NCBI RefSeq assembly: GCF_051175565.1
Contig: NZ_CP195105.1
Location: 62,001-126,000 of the forward strand
Direction of reading: 5' to 3'
Origin: Daejeonia sp002484105
GTDB lineage: Bacteria > Bacteroidota > Bacteroidia > Flavobacteriales > Weeksellaceae
Length of the DNA: 64,000 bases
A program made the position numbers and the translations under genes. The notes below the pieces were generated by a model. The model was not told where the DNA came from and ran no database searches. It was given only the letters and a program-made list of their open reading frames with translations. Positions within the stretch are counted from its first letter, which is position 1; every line of letters begins with the position of its first letter. Shown here in pieces: positions 25,450 to 34,262 of the stretch.

Positions 25450-26049
25450 CTATTTCAGGAAAACACTGATACCGGCAGTAACGCCTACAGCACCTGTCTT
25501 GATCTTCAGATCGTCATTATCTTTGTTTTTTCCGTTGGTATTGGTATAGGAAAGGCCGAGATCCAGACCTACTGTCTGATTCAGGAGGATTACTACTCCA
25601 CCCTTTGCCTTCCATGCAAAACCTGTGGTGGTATAGTCATCATATCCGTCATCTTCTTTGGATGAAGCTACCCCTAAACCCGCTCCAAGATAAGGCAACG
25701 CCTTTCCTGCTGATTTGAAATAATAGGTAGCAGTAGGCATCAGCGAGAATGTACTGGTGGTATACTTCTCGTCAGAGCCTCCGTCATACTCGTATTTCTG
25801 TGTGATAGAAGCGTAGCTGATATCTACGCCAACCGCTATATTATCATCCACAAAATATGCAACGGACGGTGTAAAGTTGAAAGTGGAGATTTTGGGACCA
25901 TCTGCAGAACGCCCGTCATATTTGTACGTTGTGGTCACACTGTTGAAGCCAAGGTTGGTAGATCCCCCGATCACCCAGTTTCCTTTTTCAGTTTGCGCCT
26001 GCAAAACTCCAAAAAACGCAAATGCAGAAAGTAGAAATAATTTTTTCAT
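25450..26049 (-). CDS. outer membrane beta-barrel protein
   Basis: A 199 aa protein. Signal peptide MKKLFLLSAFAFFGVLQAQ, then alternating hydrophobic strands typical of an 8-stranded barrel (NWVIGGSTNLGFNSV, AVGVDISYASIT, SLMPTATYYF, LPYLGAGLGVAS, GVTAGISVFLK). The C-terminal residue pattern ends in a hydrophobic strand plus Lys. Similar to generic OMP_b-brl proteins of Bacteroidota. Ligand or role unknown. Monocistronic, with its own terminator. Confidence 0.8.
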   Translation of the reverse strand: MKKLFLLSAFAFFGVLQAQTEKGNWVIGGSTNLGFNSVTTTYKYDGRSADGPKISTFNFTPSVAYFVDDNIAVGVDISYASITQKYEYDGGSDEKYTTSTFSLMPTATYYFKSAGKALPYLGAGLGVASSKEDDGYDDYTTTGFAWKAKGGVVILLNQTVGLDLGLSYTNTNGKNKDNDDLKIKTGAVGVTAGISVFLK

Positions 26050-26478
26050 AAATGTTAATTGTTTAAAATTGAACTGTAAAAATAATATTTATTATGAAAT
26101 ATTTTAAATGAATAAAATCATTATTATATTTATACCATAAATTTTAAGTCTGAAATAATGATCCCGATATACAAGCGGAAATCTATTAAAAATCATCCTT
26201 CTTTTCATTTCTGAAATGCTGGAATTGCCCTTTAAACAATAAGAACCTATGGTGATATTGGCTGATTTATACGCAAAGAAAGAACGCATATTGCAAGAAC
26301 CTACCTGGCACAGACATTAGCAGCAGTCTGCCTGTAACCATTTTTCTCCTCTGTTTTCTTTATTTGTGAATGGTGCAGACAAACGGTTTCTGTGAAGAAG
26401 TCTCCATATATCGCCTACGAGCATTATGCATAGAATGTCCTTCCATGCTAAGGAAGCTACTACTCCGTACAGAACGTA
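26050..26478. other. 430-bp AT-rich intergenic region
   Basis: Divergent spacer between the beta-barrel gene and the phosphoesterase. No credible gene. CAGAC and GTCTG flank a 10-nt loop near 26312-26331, and AAGAACCTA occurs twice (near 26242 and 26296). I see nothing else recognisable. Confidence 0.45.
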
Positions 26479-26510
26479 TTGGTATCTGGAAAATTCTTTT
26501 GCTACCTTTG
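26479..26510 (+). promoter_or_regulatory. promoter of the phosphoesterase gene (TTG-21-TACCTTTG)
   Basis: -33 TTG at 26479-26481, spacer 21 nt, -7 box TACCTTTG at 26503-26510: an excellent Bacteroidota sigma-A promoter. It sits inside what would otherwise be read as the gene's 5' end and therefore fixes the start downstream. Confidence 0.75.
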
Positions 26511-26529
26511 CAGCATAAAAAACACCCCC

Positions 26530-27024
26530 TTGCAAAAGATTCTGTTACTTTCCGACACCCATTCGTATATGGACCAACGTATTCTGGATTACGCTTCGGA
26601 AGCCGACCAGATATGGCATGCCGGCGATTTTGGAAGCATGCAGGTAATAGACGAACTGGAAAAGGAAAAACCCCTGAAAGGCGTTTATGGAAATATTGAC
26701 GGTGCAGACATCCGCGCGGTTTTTCCGGAAGTCAGCCACTTTACGGTAGAGGAAACAGATGTCCTGATGATCCATATCGGTGGCTACCCCGGCAAATATT
26801 CGCCGCTTGCCAGAAAAGCGATCAGCCTGCACCCACCCAAACTCTTCATCTCCGGGCATTCCCATATCCTGAAAGCCATGTACGACGAGAAGTTTCAGCT
26901 GCTGCACCTCAACCCCGGTGCGTGCGGAAAATACGGATGGCACAAGATGCGCACCATGATGCGTTTTGTGATTGACGGAAAAGACATCCGCGATCTGGAG
27001 ATTATCGAACTGGGCAAAAAGTAA
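26530..27024 (+). CDS. YfcE-type metallophosphoesterase (TTG start)
   Basis: A 164 aa calcineurin-like phosphodiesterase. Metal-binding motifs are LLSDTHSYMD, WHAGDFG, GNIDG (GNxD), and GHSHILKAMYD (GHTH-like). Start placed at the TTG at 26530, giving (M)QKILLLSDTH, the usual start of the family. An upstream in-frame TTG at 26479 is the -33 box of the promoter. The enzyme hydrolyses phosphodiesters in vitro in relatives; the physiological substrate is unknown. Confidence 0.9.
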   Translation: MQKILLLSDTHSYMDQRILDYASEADQIWHAGDFGSMQVIDELEKEKPLKGVYGNIDGADIRAVFPEVSHFTVEETDVLMIHIGGYPGKYSPLARKAISLHPPKLFISGHSHILKAMYDEKFQLLHLNPGACGKYGWHKMRTMMRFVIDGKDIRDLEIIELGKK

Positions 27025-27075
27025 CCACCCTCCGGATATTCACCTTACATTTCAACCTTCAACATCATAAATACC

Positions 27076-27570
27076 ATGAAAATAGGCGATTCTGTTGCAG
27101 TGATTGACGAAGACCTGAAAGGGACCGTAACCTCCATACACGGCAACCAAATAGATTTTAAAGACGAAAATGGGTTTGTTTACCAATATCCTGCAGAAAA
27201 ACTTGTCTCCCACAGTCCCTCGCTGTATGAGAATATCCGTGTGGAAAGCAAACCGGAATATGTCCCGCCAAAATCCAAAAAACACGCAGCCAACCAACTT
27301 GTACTCGACCTGCATTTCGATCAGCTGGTGGAAAACCCGCAGGATTTTGAAAGTTTTGAAAGGCTCTTCCTACAAAAGGAGAAGCTGATGGACACCCTGG
27401 AGTTCTGCCGCCGAAACCGAATCAAGAAACTTGAAATCATCCACGGTATCGGAGATGGCACACTGCAGCAGCTGGTAACTGACACCCTGAAATCGCAGAC
27501 AGGACTGGATTTCTACAACAAAGAAATCCTGCATCATCAGTCGGGTGCTGTAATGGTAGAATTTCATTAA
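27076..27570 (+). CDS. Smr domain protein
   Basis: A 164 aa protein. The N-terminal 60 residues form a small beta domain (MKIGDSVAVIDEDLKGTV). The C-terminal Smr domain shows LDLHFDQL near residue 78 and LEIIHGIGDGTLQQLV near 125, the LDxH and HGxGxG motifs of this nuclease-like fold. It is a stand-alone short Smr protein, not MutS2. The next gene's -7 box begins exactly at its stop codon. Confidence 0.82.
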   Translation: MKIGDSVAVIDEDLKGTVTSIHGNQIDFKDENGFVYQYPAEKLVSHSPSLYENIRVESKPEYVPPKSKKHAANQLVLDLHFDQLVENPQDFESFERLFLQKEKLMDTLEFCRRNRIKKLEIIHGIGDGTLQQLVTDTLKSQTGLDFYNKEILHHQSGAVMVEFH

Positions 27571-27575
27571 ATTTG
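27568..27575 (+). promoter_or_regulatory. -7 box TAAATTTG upstream of the DUF3822 gene
   Basis: TAnnTTTG whose first three bases are the TAA stop of the Smr gene; 14 nt before the next ATG. Confidence 0.5.
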
Positions 27576-27589
27576 CAGCATACAACGAT

Positions 27590-28309
27590 ATGGACAGGTT
27601 ACAATTGCTATTTACCAAAGACGGACTGCACTACCAGCTTCTGAGAAACAGAAAAGTGCTGGAAGAGCAGACGTTCTGTGCCGGCGAAGAGGCTCCGCCC
27701 AATGCCGTAGAACAGAAACTGAACGAAATCCTTCAGCAGAAATCCTTCGGCGAAATCGCTGTGATATCAGCACTCAACCACTTCACCATGATGCCCGAAG
27801 GCTACAGCCAGCACGAGAACGGCTACCAGCTGATTGGCTACAATGCCCCCGTAGACCCCAGAAAAGAAGAGCTGATGCTCTCCGTCAACCGCAAATATCA
27901 GATTCAGTTTTACTATACTTTCCCTAAGGCTTTCTATCAGCCTCTGAAAGCACAGAACCAACCTGTAACCTTCAACTTTTCGGGAGAGAAGTTCCTGAAC
28001 AGCATTGCACCGAAAGCTCAGAAGGAAATCCACATCAACCTCTACCCGCAGCAATGCGAGTTTCTGGCAACGGAGGACAAAAAGGTCATTCTCTACAACA
28101 ATCTGGATGTCAGCTCGGAGGTCGACTTTCTGTATTTCATCATGTTTACATTAAGCAAAATCGGCTTCGGCACGCAGGAAACACGCTTCTTTGTATATGG
28201 CGAAACAACGGAAAATGACACCTTCATCTCCGAACTCCGCAAGTTTGTACGCCACCTGAAAATTGTTTTTGACAATATTCCGGAACGCCATTTTATCCTC
28301 ACCCCATAA
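27590..28309 (+). CDS. DUF3822 family protein
   Basis: A 239 aa protein of the Bacteroidota DUF3822 family, which typically precedes rsmD. Visible parts are an N-terminal strand-rich region (LQLLFTKDGLHYQLL), a central ALNHFTMMPEGY, and a C-terminal strand/helix region VILYNNLDVSSEVDFLYFIM. The pattern is reminiscent of an actin-like (ASKHA) fold, but I see no clear ATP-binding motif. Sits 68 bp before rsmD. Function unknown. Confidence 0.75.
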   Translation: MDRLQLLFTKDGLHYQLLRNRKVLEEQTFCAGEEAPPNAVEQKLNEILQQKSFGEIAVISALNHFTMMPEGYSQHENGYQLIGYNAPVDPRKEELMLSVNRKYQIQFYYTFPKAFYQPLKAQNQPVTFNFSGEKFLNSIAPKAQKEIHINLYPQQCEFLATEDKKVILYNNLDVSSEVDFLYFIMFTLSKIGFGTQETRFFVYGETTENDTFISELRKFVRHLKIVFDNIPERHFILTP

Positions 28310-28377
28310 CAGAATCCGCCAGCAGGTTCTGTGAAGTCCAAGCTCATGAAGCCTGCTGCCAACCCTATTTTACTACT

Positions 28378-28956
28378 ATGTACAGAATCATCTCCGGACG
28401 CTGGAAAGCCAAAAAAATTGCCGCACCCAAGAACTTTGATGTGCGCCCCACTACCGACTTTGCGAAGGAAGCCCTCTTCAGCATCATCGAAAACCGCTAC
28501 GATCTGGAGTTCTGCTCCGTGCTGGACCTCTTTGCCGGCATAGGATCCATCTCACTGGAGTTTGCCTCACGCGGCTGCGAAGACATCACCGCTGTGGAGA
28601 TGAACACCAAACATACCGCTTTTATTCACCAGACCGCTGCCGACCTCGACATGTCGCTCCAGGTGAATGTGCAGCGCGCGGATGTCTACGACTGGCTGAA
28701 AAAGAACCGCAACAAAAAACAGTATGACATGGTCTTTGCTGATGCACCGTTTGACACCACGGACGAAAAGAAATACAGCGAACTGATTGCCCTTGTCCTG
28801 AACAACGGCTATGTAAAGGAAAATGGCCTATTCGTCCTGGAACACCAGTCACGGATGAAACTGATACATCCGCAGATGACCGAATCCCGGAAATACGGAA
28901 ATATCACGTTCAGCTTTTTTGCTCCCATCGCTGCAACAGAGGACGAAAAATTCTGA
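28378..28956 (+). CDS. rsmD: 16S rRNA (guanine(966)-N(2))-methyltransferase
   Basis: A 192 aa RsmD that methylates N2 of G966 in 16S rRNA with SAM. Family landmarks are RIISGRWKAKKI at the N-terminus, VRPTTDFAKEALFSII, and SAM motif I VLDLFAGIGSISLEFASRG. Motif IV is usually DPPF or DPPY; here it reads FADAPFDT, so Ala123 replaces the first Pro (Asp122-Ala-Pro-Phe). Otherwise complete and of normal length. The 3' end converges on murI. Confidence 0.93.
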   Translation: MYRIISGRWKAKKIAAPKNFDVRPTTDFAKEALFSIIENRYDLEFCSVLDLFAGIGSISLEFASRGCEDITAVEMNTKHTAFIHQTAADLDMSLQVNVQRADVYDWLKKNRNKKQYDMVFADAPFDTTDEKKYSELIALVLNNGYVKENGLFVLEHQSRMKLIHPQMTESRKYGNITFSFFAPIAATEDEKF

Positions 28957-28977
28957 ATACGCCTGCGTTCCCGGAGG

Positions 28978-29808
28978 CTACAGCACTTTCAGCTCAAGAT
29001 CTATCGTCTTGCCGAAGAATTTTTTGGAAATTTTGATAAAATTTTTGGTAAGGTCTGAAAGAAAAAACTGATATTCCGGCTTAGGATTACTGGCATTGAG
29101 CAGATGGTATTTATCGAGAATCATTTTCAGCTGGTTGGCAACAATACTCGGTGAGTCGATCACACGAACGCGGTTGCCATAATACTGGCGGATTTCGTCA
29201 ATCAGAAGCGGATAATGTGTACATCCCAGGATAAGAGTTTCTATATTGCGCAGCTTGTGGTTGCTGAGGTAGTTGTAGATGATGGCATGCGTAATGGGAT
29301 GATTCTTGAAACCTTCTTCAATAGCCGGCACCAGCAGAGGTGTTGCCAGCTCGTCTACCTTGATGAACTTGTTGTGCCTGCGTATCGATTTTCGGTACAG
29401 CCCCGAATTGACGGTTGCCTTTGTTGCAATGACGCCAACATTGTTGTGAATTTCATACGCGACCTTCTCTGCAACCGGGTTGATGACATCAATCACCGGA
29501 ACACGTCCGTCTACCAGTTCCAGAACTTCTTTCAGGGCATTGGCGGTAGCGGTGTTGCAGGCAATTACAATCGCTTTGCAGTTGTTGTCCAGCAGGAACT
29601 TTGTAATCTTGGTAGAATACTCAATAATAGCTTCCTTTGACTTCTCGCCGTAGGGCAAATGCTTGGTATCTCCGAAGTAGATCAGGTTTTCGTTGGGAAG
29701 TATCCGTTTGATTTCTTTGGCCACTGTAAGCCCGCCGACACCCGAATCGAAAATACCGATGGGCTGTTCCGGCTTGAGATGAGAATAGTCGGGTTTATTC
29801 TTTTTCAA
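28978..29808 (-). CDS. murI: glutamate racemase (TTG start)
   Basis: A 276 aa MurI making D-glutamate for peptidoglycan. Catalytic cysteines lie in IACNTATANAL and LGCTHYPLL; the substrate loop is GIFDSGVGGLTVAKEI. No ATG precedes the conserved part. The TTG at 29808 gives (M)KKNKPDYSHLKPEQPIG, matching the family N-terminus, and lies 16 nt after a perfect -7 box. With ddl at 34 kb it supplies peptidoglycan D-amino acid chemistry. Confidence 0.95.
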   Translation of the reverse strand: MKKNKPDYSHLKPEQPIGIFDSGVGGLTVAKEIKRILPNENLIYFGDTKHLPYGEKSKEAIIEYSTKITKFLLDNNCKAIVIACNTATANALKEVLELVDGRVPVIDVINPVAEKVAYEIHNNVGVIATKATVNSGLYRKSIRRHNKFIKVDELATPLLVPAIEEGFKNHPITHAIIYNYLSNHKLRNIETLILGCTHYPLLIDEIRQYYGNRVRVIDSPSIVANQLKMILDKYHLLNASNPKPEYQFFLSDLTKNFIKISKKFFGKTIDLELKVL

Positions 29809-29824
29809 GGGAATTGAATTTCTG

Positions 29825-29832
29825 CAAAAATA
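29825..29832 (-). promoter_or_regulatory. -7 box TATTTTTG of murI
   Basis: TAnnTTTG on the minus strand, 16 nt upstream of the TTG start of murI, supporting that start. Confidence 0.55.
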
Positions 29833-29871
29833 ACTAAAGATTTCAGAAATAACGGTACCGGGTGTATTTTT

Positions 29872-30996
29872 TTACAACACAAAAAGTCCGGCTGCAATAC
29901 CGTCTGCAAAAAACCAGTGCTGCCCGGGAATTTTCAGAAAACCGTTCTCAATGACCAGCCTTCCTTGCTCCATTTCGTGCCGGATATCGTGATAAAGACG
30001 CTCCATCATGGTTGCAGAAAACTGTTGCTTCATTCTTTCCAGATCTGCACCTTTTGTGGTGCGCAGGCCAATCATCAGCATTTCGTTGTAACGGTCTTTT
30101 TCGGTGAGAAATTCCTGTTCTGACGGAAGCTGGTCTTCTTCCAGACTTCTGATATATTTCGGATTGTTGGCGATATTCCAGCTCCGGATGTTACTTCCGT
30201 TGTAGGAGTGTGCCGAAGGGCCTATGCCGAGATAAGGCATGTACTGCCAGTAAGCAGAATTGTGCCGCGAATGGAAACCGGGTTTCCCAAAATTAGAAAT
30301 CTCGTAATGCTCAAACCCCTGCTGTTTCAGAAAGCCGGACATATAGTAGAATTCCCTGTTCTGGGTATTTTCCTGGGGAGCGGCAATCCTGTTTTTGCGG
30401 ATCCATGCTTCGAGGGCAGTTTTGGGCTCTACCGTCAGTGCATACGAAGAAACATGTGGCACCTGCAGTTCTATGGTTTTCTGCAGGCTTTCTTTCCAGA
30501 AGCTGAAATCAGAGATGGGCGAACCGTATATCAGGTCAATACTGATGTTCTCTATGCCTTTGTCCTGAGCACGCTTCACGGAGTTTTCTGCTTCAGTGGC
30601 GGTATGGGCGCGGTTCATGAGTTTCAGGTCGGCATCAGAAAAACTTTGCACCCCCACAGAAAGCCTGTTGATACCTGCACTGCTGATTTCCTTTAAAAAC
30701 TTTTCGTCCAGATCATCAGGATTGGCTTCGAGTGTGATTTCAATATTCCGGTCGAAATCAAAAAACCGCCCCACCTCGTCCATCAGCATTCTGACATCGT
30801 CGCCAGAAAGAAGCGAGGGTGTCCCTCCACCCAAATACAGAGAAGTTATGGTGCGTTCCTGCAGCTCGTGATGCCGGAGGCGGATTTCTTTGCACATGGC
30901 CCGCAACATCTCTTCCTTAAGATTGAGGGAAGTAGAAAAATGGAAGTTACAGTAGCTGCACTTCTGCCTGCAGAAAGGGATGTGAAGATATATCAA
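29872..30996 (-). CDS. hemW: radical SAM heme chaperone HemW (TTG start)
   Basis: A 374 aa radical SAM protein. The iron-sulfur cluster motif CRQKCSYC (Cys9, Cys13, Cys16) is followed by HemN-like GGGTPSLLSGDDV and SVGVQSFSDADLKLMNR. The N-terminus MIYLHIPFC is family-typical and begins at a TTG (30996); no in-frame ATG lies nearby upstream. HemW inserts heme into respiratory proteins and lacks the extra cysteine of true HemN, consistent with this sequence. It begins 33 bp after the PorP-like gene ends. Confidence 0.92.
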   Translation of the reverse strand: MIYLHIPFCRQKCSYCNFHFSTSLNLKEEMLRAMCKEIRLRHHELQERTITSLYLGGGTPSLLSGDDVRMLMDEVGRFFDFDRNIEITLEANPDDLDEKFLKEISSAGINRLSVGVQSFSDADLKLMNRAHTATEAENSVKRAQDKGIENISIDLIYGSPISDFSFWKESLQKTIELQVPHVSSYALTVEPKTALEAWIRKNRIAAPQENTQNREFYYMSGFLKQQGFEHYEISNFGKPGFHSRHNSAYWQYMPYLGIGPSAHSYNGSNIRSWNIANNPKYIRSLEEDQLPSEQEFLTEKDRYNEMLMIGLRTTKGADLERMKQQFSATMMERLYHDIRHEMEQGRLVIENGFLKIPGQHWFFADGIAAGLFVL

Positions 30997-31029
30997 CGGA
31001 AGCCGGGATTTATTGTGCCAGAAGATTCT

Positions 31030-31986
31030 TTATCTGAAGCGGTAGCCCCGCTTATTGATGAAATTCTCGAAAGAGTACCCCAGGCTGATCATAAAGCTGT
31101 TGCCACCATACGTCTGAATATCCGACATGCCGATATTGTAGCTGGCGCCAAATGTCAGCCGGTTGATTTTAGCTTTCACAATGGGGGAGATACTGGTCTG
31201 CTGGCTGCCGACATTGTCTTTTGCAGAACGCAGGCTGACACCGGCCGCAAACATATTAACATCACTGTATATTTTTGCCAGCACATTCAGATCCATTAGC
31301 CGGGACGAATTGGTGTTAAGGTTCATCAGGAATGAGGGCTCAAGAGAAAACCCATCGGTAAACTGCCAGTCGTATCCTGCATTAAGAATGTATTTTGTGG
31401 GGGAAGGCTCTATGCCGTTCACCACCGGAATATCGTTGCTTAACGGAATATCCAGCACGGAAGCACTTCCGAAGAAACCACGGTAGGTAATCTGCATCCC
31501 GAGATGGGCATAGACAATAAAAATACTGTTGGAGCCGTCGTAGAGTACCGGATCTCCGGAATCCTGAGCATTGAGCTCACTGTAGTCAATATTCATATTA
31601 TAGAAATTGACACTGGTCCCGAATGAGAACTGATCTTTACGGTCGTCATCACTCAGCGGAATAAAATAAGATGCCCCAGCAGTAATCCCATTTGCGGAAA
31701 TCGGGCCGTTCTGGTCCCGGAAAAAGGAAAGCCCCGCACCGACACGGTCGAAGATATTAGCATGTATCCCTACGGACTGCACATTGGGCGACTCGCTGAA
31801 TTTGGAAAACTGTTTCTGATAATTTCCATTCACTGCAACATCATCTGTCTCACCATAAAAAGCCGGGTTGATCAGGAATTTGCCATCCAGCAGATACTGC
31901 TGATAGATGGGTAAGGTTTCCTGAGCGGCTGCCGTGGCAGCGACCAGCATTATCAGAATATAAAAAACTTTTTTCACAGCACTCAT
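31030..31986 (-). CDS. PorP/SprF family type IX secretion system membrane protein
   Basis: A 318 aa outer membrane protein. Signal peptide MSAVKKVFYILIMLVAATAAAQ, then the family hallmark LPIYQQYLLDGKFLINPAFYG near residues 25-45, and barrel strands to the end with a terminal NKRGYRFR. PorP/SprF proteins anchor or assist cargo of the type IX secretion system and gliding machinery. It is a stand-alone copy; no SprB-like adhesin is adjacent in the window. Confidence 0.9.
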   Translation of the reverse strand: MSAVKKVFYILIMLVAATAAAQETLPIYQQYLLDGKFLINPAFYGETDDVAVNGNYQKQFSKFSESPNVQSVGIHANIFDRVGAGLSFFRDQNGPISANGITAGASYFIPLSDDDRKDQFSFGTSVNFYNMNIDYSELNAQDSGDPVLYDGSNSIFIVYAHLGMQITYRGFFGSASVLDIPLSNDIPVVNGIEPSPTKYILNAGYDWQFTDGFSLEPSFLMNLNTNSSRLMDLNVLAKIYSDVNMFAAGVSLRSAKDNVGSQQTSISPIVKAKINRLTFGASYNIGMSDIQTYGGNSFMISLGYSFENFINKRGYRFR

Positions 31987-31995
31987 TTATCTTGT

Positions 31996-32003
31996 CAAAT
32001 ATA
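31996..32003 (-). promoter_or_regulatory. -7 box TATATTTG of the porP-like gene
   Basis: TAnnTTTG on the minus strand, 9 nt upstream of the ATG at 31986. No -33 TTG at the right distance. Confidence 0.5.
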
Positions 32004-32017
32004 GTCAAAAGATTCTT

Positions 32018-33082
32018 TCAGTTGGCAGCAAGATATTTCCTCCAGCGCTCTACCGCTTCCTGCATATCCTGGGGCATTGGGCTTTCAAAATACATTTCCT
32101 TTCTGGTGACGGGATGCACAAATCCGAGCGTGTGTGCATGCAGGGCATGCCGCGGCAGCACTTCAAAGACATTCTGTACAAACTGTCTGTATCTGGGCAG
32201 ATTGATCCCGCGCAGGATGATATTGCCCTCATACCGCTCGTCATTGAACAGCGTATGCCCGATATGGCGGAAGTGTGCCCGGATCTGGTGGGTTCTGCCT
32301 GTCTCCAGGCGGCATTCCACCCAGGTCATATACCGGAACCGTTCCAGTACGCGATAATGGGTTACAGCATGTTTGCCGTGGCTTCCGTCTTCGTAAACAG
32401 CCATCTGCATCCTGTTTTTCTGATGTCTGCCGATATTCCCCTCTATTGTACCTTCGTCGCTGTCTATATTTCCCCAGACAAAAGCCCAGTACAACCGTCT
32501 GGTAGTATGATCGAAAAACTGCTTGGCCAGATAGCTGAGGGCATACTCATTTTTGGCCACTACAAGCAGCCCGGAAGTGTCTTTGTCAATACGGTGCACC
32601 AGCCCTATACGGTCGAGATCGGTTTTGACGCCCTCCTTCTGAAAATGGAAAGCCAGTGCATTGACCAGTGTTCCTTCCCAGTTGCCGTGTCCGGGATGGA
32701 CGACGATTCCTGCTTCTTTGTCCACAACCAGAAGATCATCATCTTCATAAACGATGTTTATGGGAATATCTTGTGGAATGATGACATTTTCTCTCGGCGG
32801 ACGCGCGAGCAGCACAGAAATTTCGTCTCCGGGTTTCACACGGTAGTTCTGTTTTACGGCTTTGCCGTTCACCACCACATTTCCTGCGCGGCACGACTGG
32901 GATATCTTGTTGCGCGTGGCATTCTGACGGAAAAGCATGAGATACTTGTCGATACGGAGTGGCTCCTGACCTTTTTCTACGGTAAGGCTGAGGTGTTCGT
33001 AAAGGCCGTTGTTCTCTCCGTCAAGGGCTGCATCTTCGGATATTCCGTCTTCAAAAATGTCGTCTTTTTCTTCTTCCATCAT
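32018..33082 (-). CDS. RluA-family 23S rRNA pseudouridine synthase (RluD-like)
   Basis: A 354 aa protein. An S4 RNA-binding domain spans about residues 35-100 (LRIDKYLMLFRQ, NGKAVKQNYRVKPGD). The catalytic RluA domain has GLVHRIDKDTSGLLVVAKN, with the nucleophilic Asp in HRIDKDTSG, and LETGRTHQIRAHFRHIGH. The order and length fit RluD. An acidic 30-residue N-terminal extension (EEEKDDIFEDGISED) is typical of Bacteroidota. A terminator of the upstream PASTA gene lies 3 nt before its start, so it needs readthrough or its own promoter. Confidence 0.9.
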   Translation of the reverse strand: MMEEEKDDIFEDGISEDAALDGENNGLYEHLSLTVEKGQEPLRIDKYLMLFRQNATRNKISQSCRAGNVVVNGKAVKQNYRVKPGDEISVLLARPPRENVIIPQDIPINIVYEDDDLLVVDKEAGIVVHPGHGNWEGTLVNALAFHFQKEGVKTDLDRIGLVHRIDKDTSGLLVVAKNEYALSYLAKQFFDHTTRRLYWAFVWGNIDSDEGTIEGNIGRHQKNRMQMAVYEDGSHGKHAVTHYRVLERFRYMTWVECRLETGRTHQIRAHFRHIGHTLFNDERYEGNIILRGINLPRYRQFVQNVFEVLPRHALHAHTLGFVHPVTRKEMYFESPMPQDMQEAVERWRKYLAAN

Positions 33083-33085
33083 GAT

Positions 33086-33112
33086 AAAAAAGCTCCAACC
33101 TTTGTTGAAGCT
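33086..33112 (-). terminator. rho-independent terminator of the PASTA gene, abutting the RluA-family start
   Basis: Minus-strand AGCTTCAAC-aaag-GTTGGAGCT (one T-G pair) followed by TTTTT; the next gene's ATG begins 3 nt further. Confidence 0.75.
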
Positions 33113-33141
33113 CTGTTTTTATTTTTAGGTTTACGCAAGGA

Positions 33142-34173
33142 TTACTCCACTACGACTTTTTTCACTTTTGGCTTCTCCTGCGTTTTGGCCTTTTCCGGAG
33201 AAGCAGGTTTGGCAGTAGTGCTCTTCGTTACACTGTTGCTGCTTTGGACTGCCGGGGCAGCCGGCTGTGGTGCCGGTTCCTGTTTGGCAGGCTTGTGCTG
33301 TGGTGCGGGAGCCGGATTGTCTTCCTGGTATACCGGGACCTCTTCGTACCTCACCGGTGGCAATGTTGTGTCAATCTTCATGCGGTATATAGAGTTCAGT
33401 TTGTTGATCTTTGCTGTCATCTGTCCGGGTGTTTTCTTACTTGCCCAGAGGTCAATCTGCATCCCCTGATCCCGCAGTGCACCATATTCCGGATCCTGAT
33501 AATAGACGATATCGGATTTGTCTGCACCTCCATCTTCATGTTCTACAAGACCGACTTCAAAATAATGCTGAGAAATCAACATTTCTGCTTCCTGCACGGT
33601 AAGGCCGACAAGATTGGGCACAGGAACATTACGTTTGGGTCCGGTACCGATCACCAGATCAATCGCAGTAAATCTTGGTACCAGAGCGCCCGGTTTCAGT
33701 TCCCGTCCATTAAGCATCATACGGATTACCGCGTCTTTCTGGATATTAGGCTCGTAGATGGTATCTCCCACCTTAAGACCTACCTGCTGCAGCTGGCGGA
33801 AAGCCAGACCTTTGTACCGGTCGAGAATATCCGGAACGCTGACAGGCGCCCAGGTTTTCGGATTGACACGAAGGATGATGGTTCTTCCGTCTTTTACCCT
33901 TGATCCTGGCAACGGATAGATTTTGAGAACCTGAAACGGTTTGTATCTGGGGTCGTATTCGCCACTGTCCACCTCGTATTCAAGGCCATTGTCGTCAAGA
34001 ACTTTCACGGCATTCTGCACCGTCATATTCATTACGTTGGGCACAGGAATTTCCTGACCGTGGTTTGTATGGAATTCCAACCAGCGGAAAGTAAGCCATA
34101 TCAGACCAATGAAAATGCCAATGGCAAGAATCAGGTTCAGCAGTACTTTCCAGTTGAAAAATGATTTCAGCAT
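33142..34173 (-). CDS. PASTA domain membrane protein (no kinase domain)
   Basis: A 343 aa protein; start at the ATG at 34173 (MLKSFFNWKVLL). A single transmembrane helix covers about residues 10-32, followed by three PASTA repeats (starting near VPNVMNMTVQNAVKVL, VPDILDRYKGLAFRQL and VPNLVGLTVQEAEMLI) and a Pro/Ala/Lys-rich tail rich in PAPAPQHKPAKQEPAPQPA. No kinase or transpeptidase domain is present. PASTA modules bind peptidoglycan or beta-lactams in other proteins. It lies back-to-back with ddl, suggesting a cell-wall role, but function is unproven. Confidence 0.88.
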   Translation of the reverse strand: MLKSFFNWKVLLNLILAIGIFIGLIWLTFRWLEFHTNHGQEIPVPNVMNMTVQNAVKVLDDNGLEYEVDSGEYDPRYKPFQVLKIYPLPGSRVKDGRTIILRVNPKTWAPVSVPDILDRYKGLAFRQLQQVGLKVGDTIYEPNIQKDAVIRMMLNGRELKPGALVPRFTAIDLVIGTGPKRNVPVPNLVGLTVQEAEMLISQHYFEVGLVEHEDGGADKSDIVYYQDPEYGALRDQGMQIDLWASKKTPGQMTAKINKLNSIYRMKIDTTLPPVRYEEVPVYQEDNPAPAPQHKPAKQEPAPQPAAPAVQSSNSVTKSTTAKPASPEKAKTQEKPKVKKVVVE

Positions 34174-34262
34174 AGGTAAGATCTTAAAATGCAATGGCAA
34201 ATATAGCCATATTTTTAGAAAATTAATTTTTGTATTTAAACTTTAACAATGAACAAATTCAT

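Noticed and set aside
32114..33469. 451-codon frame on the plus strand across the RluA-family and PASTA genes
   Set aside because: Covers two well-identified genes and their terminator; composition (many Cys, Phe, His) is that of an antisense shadow.
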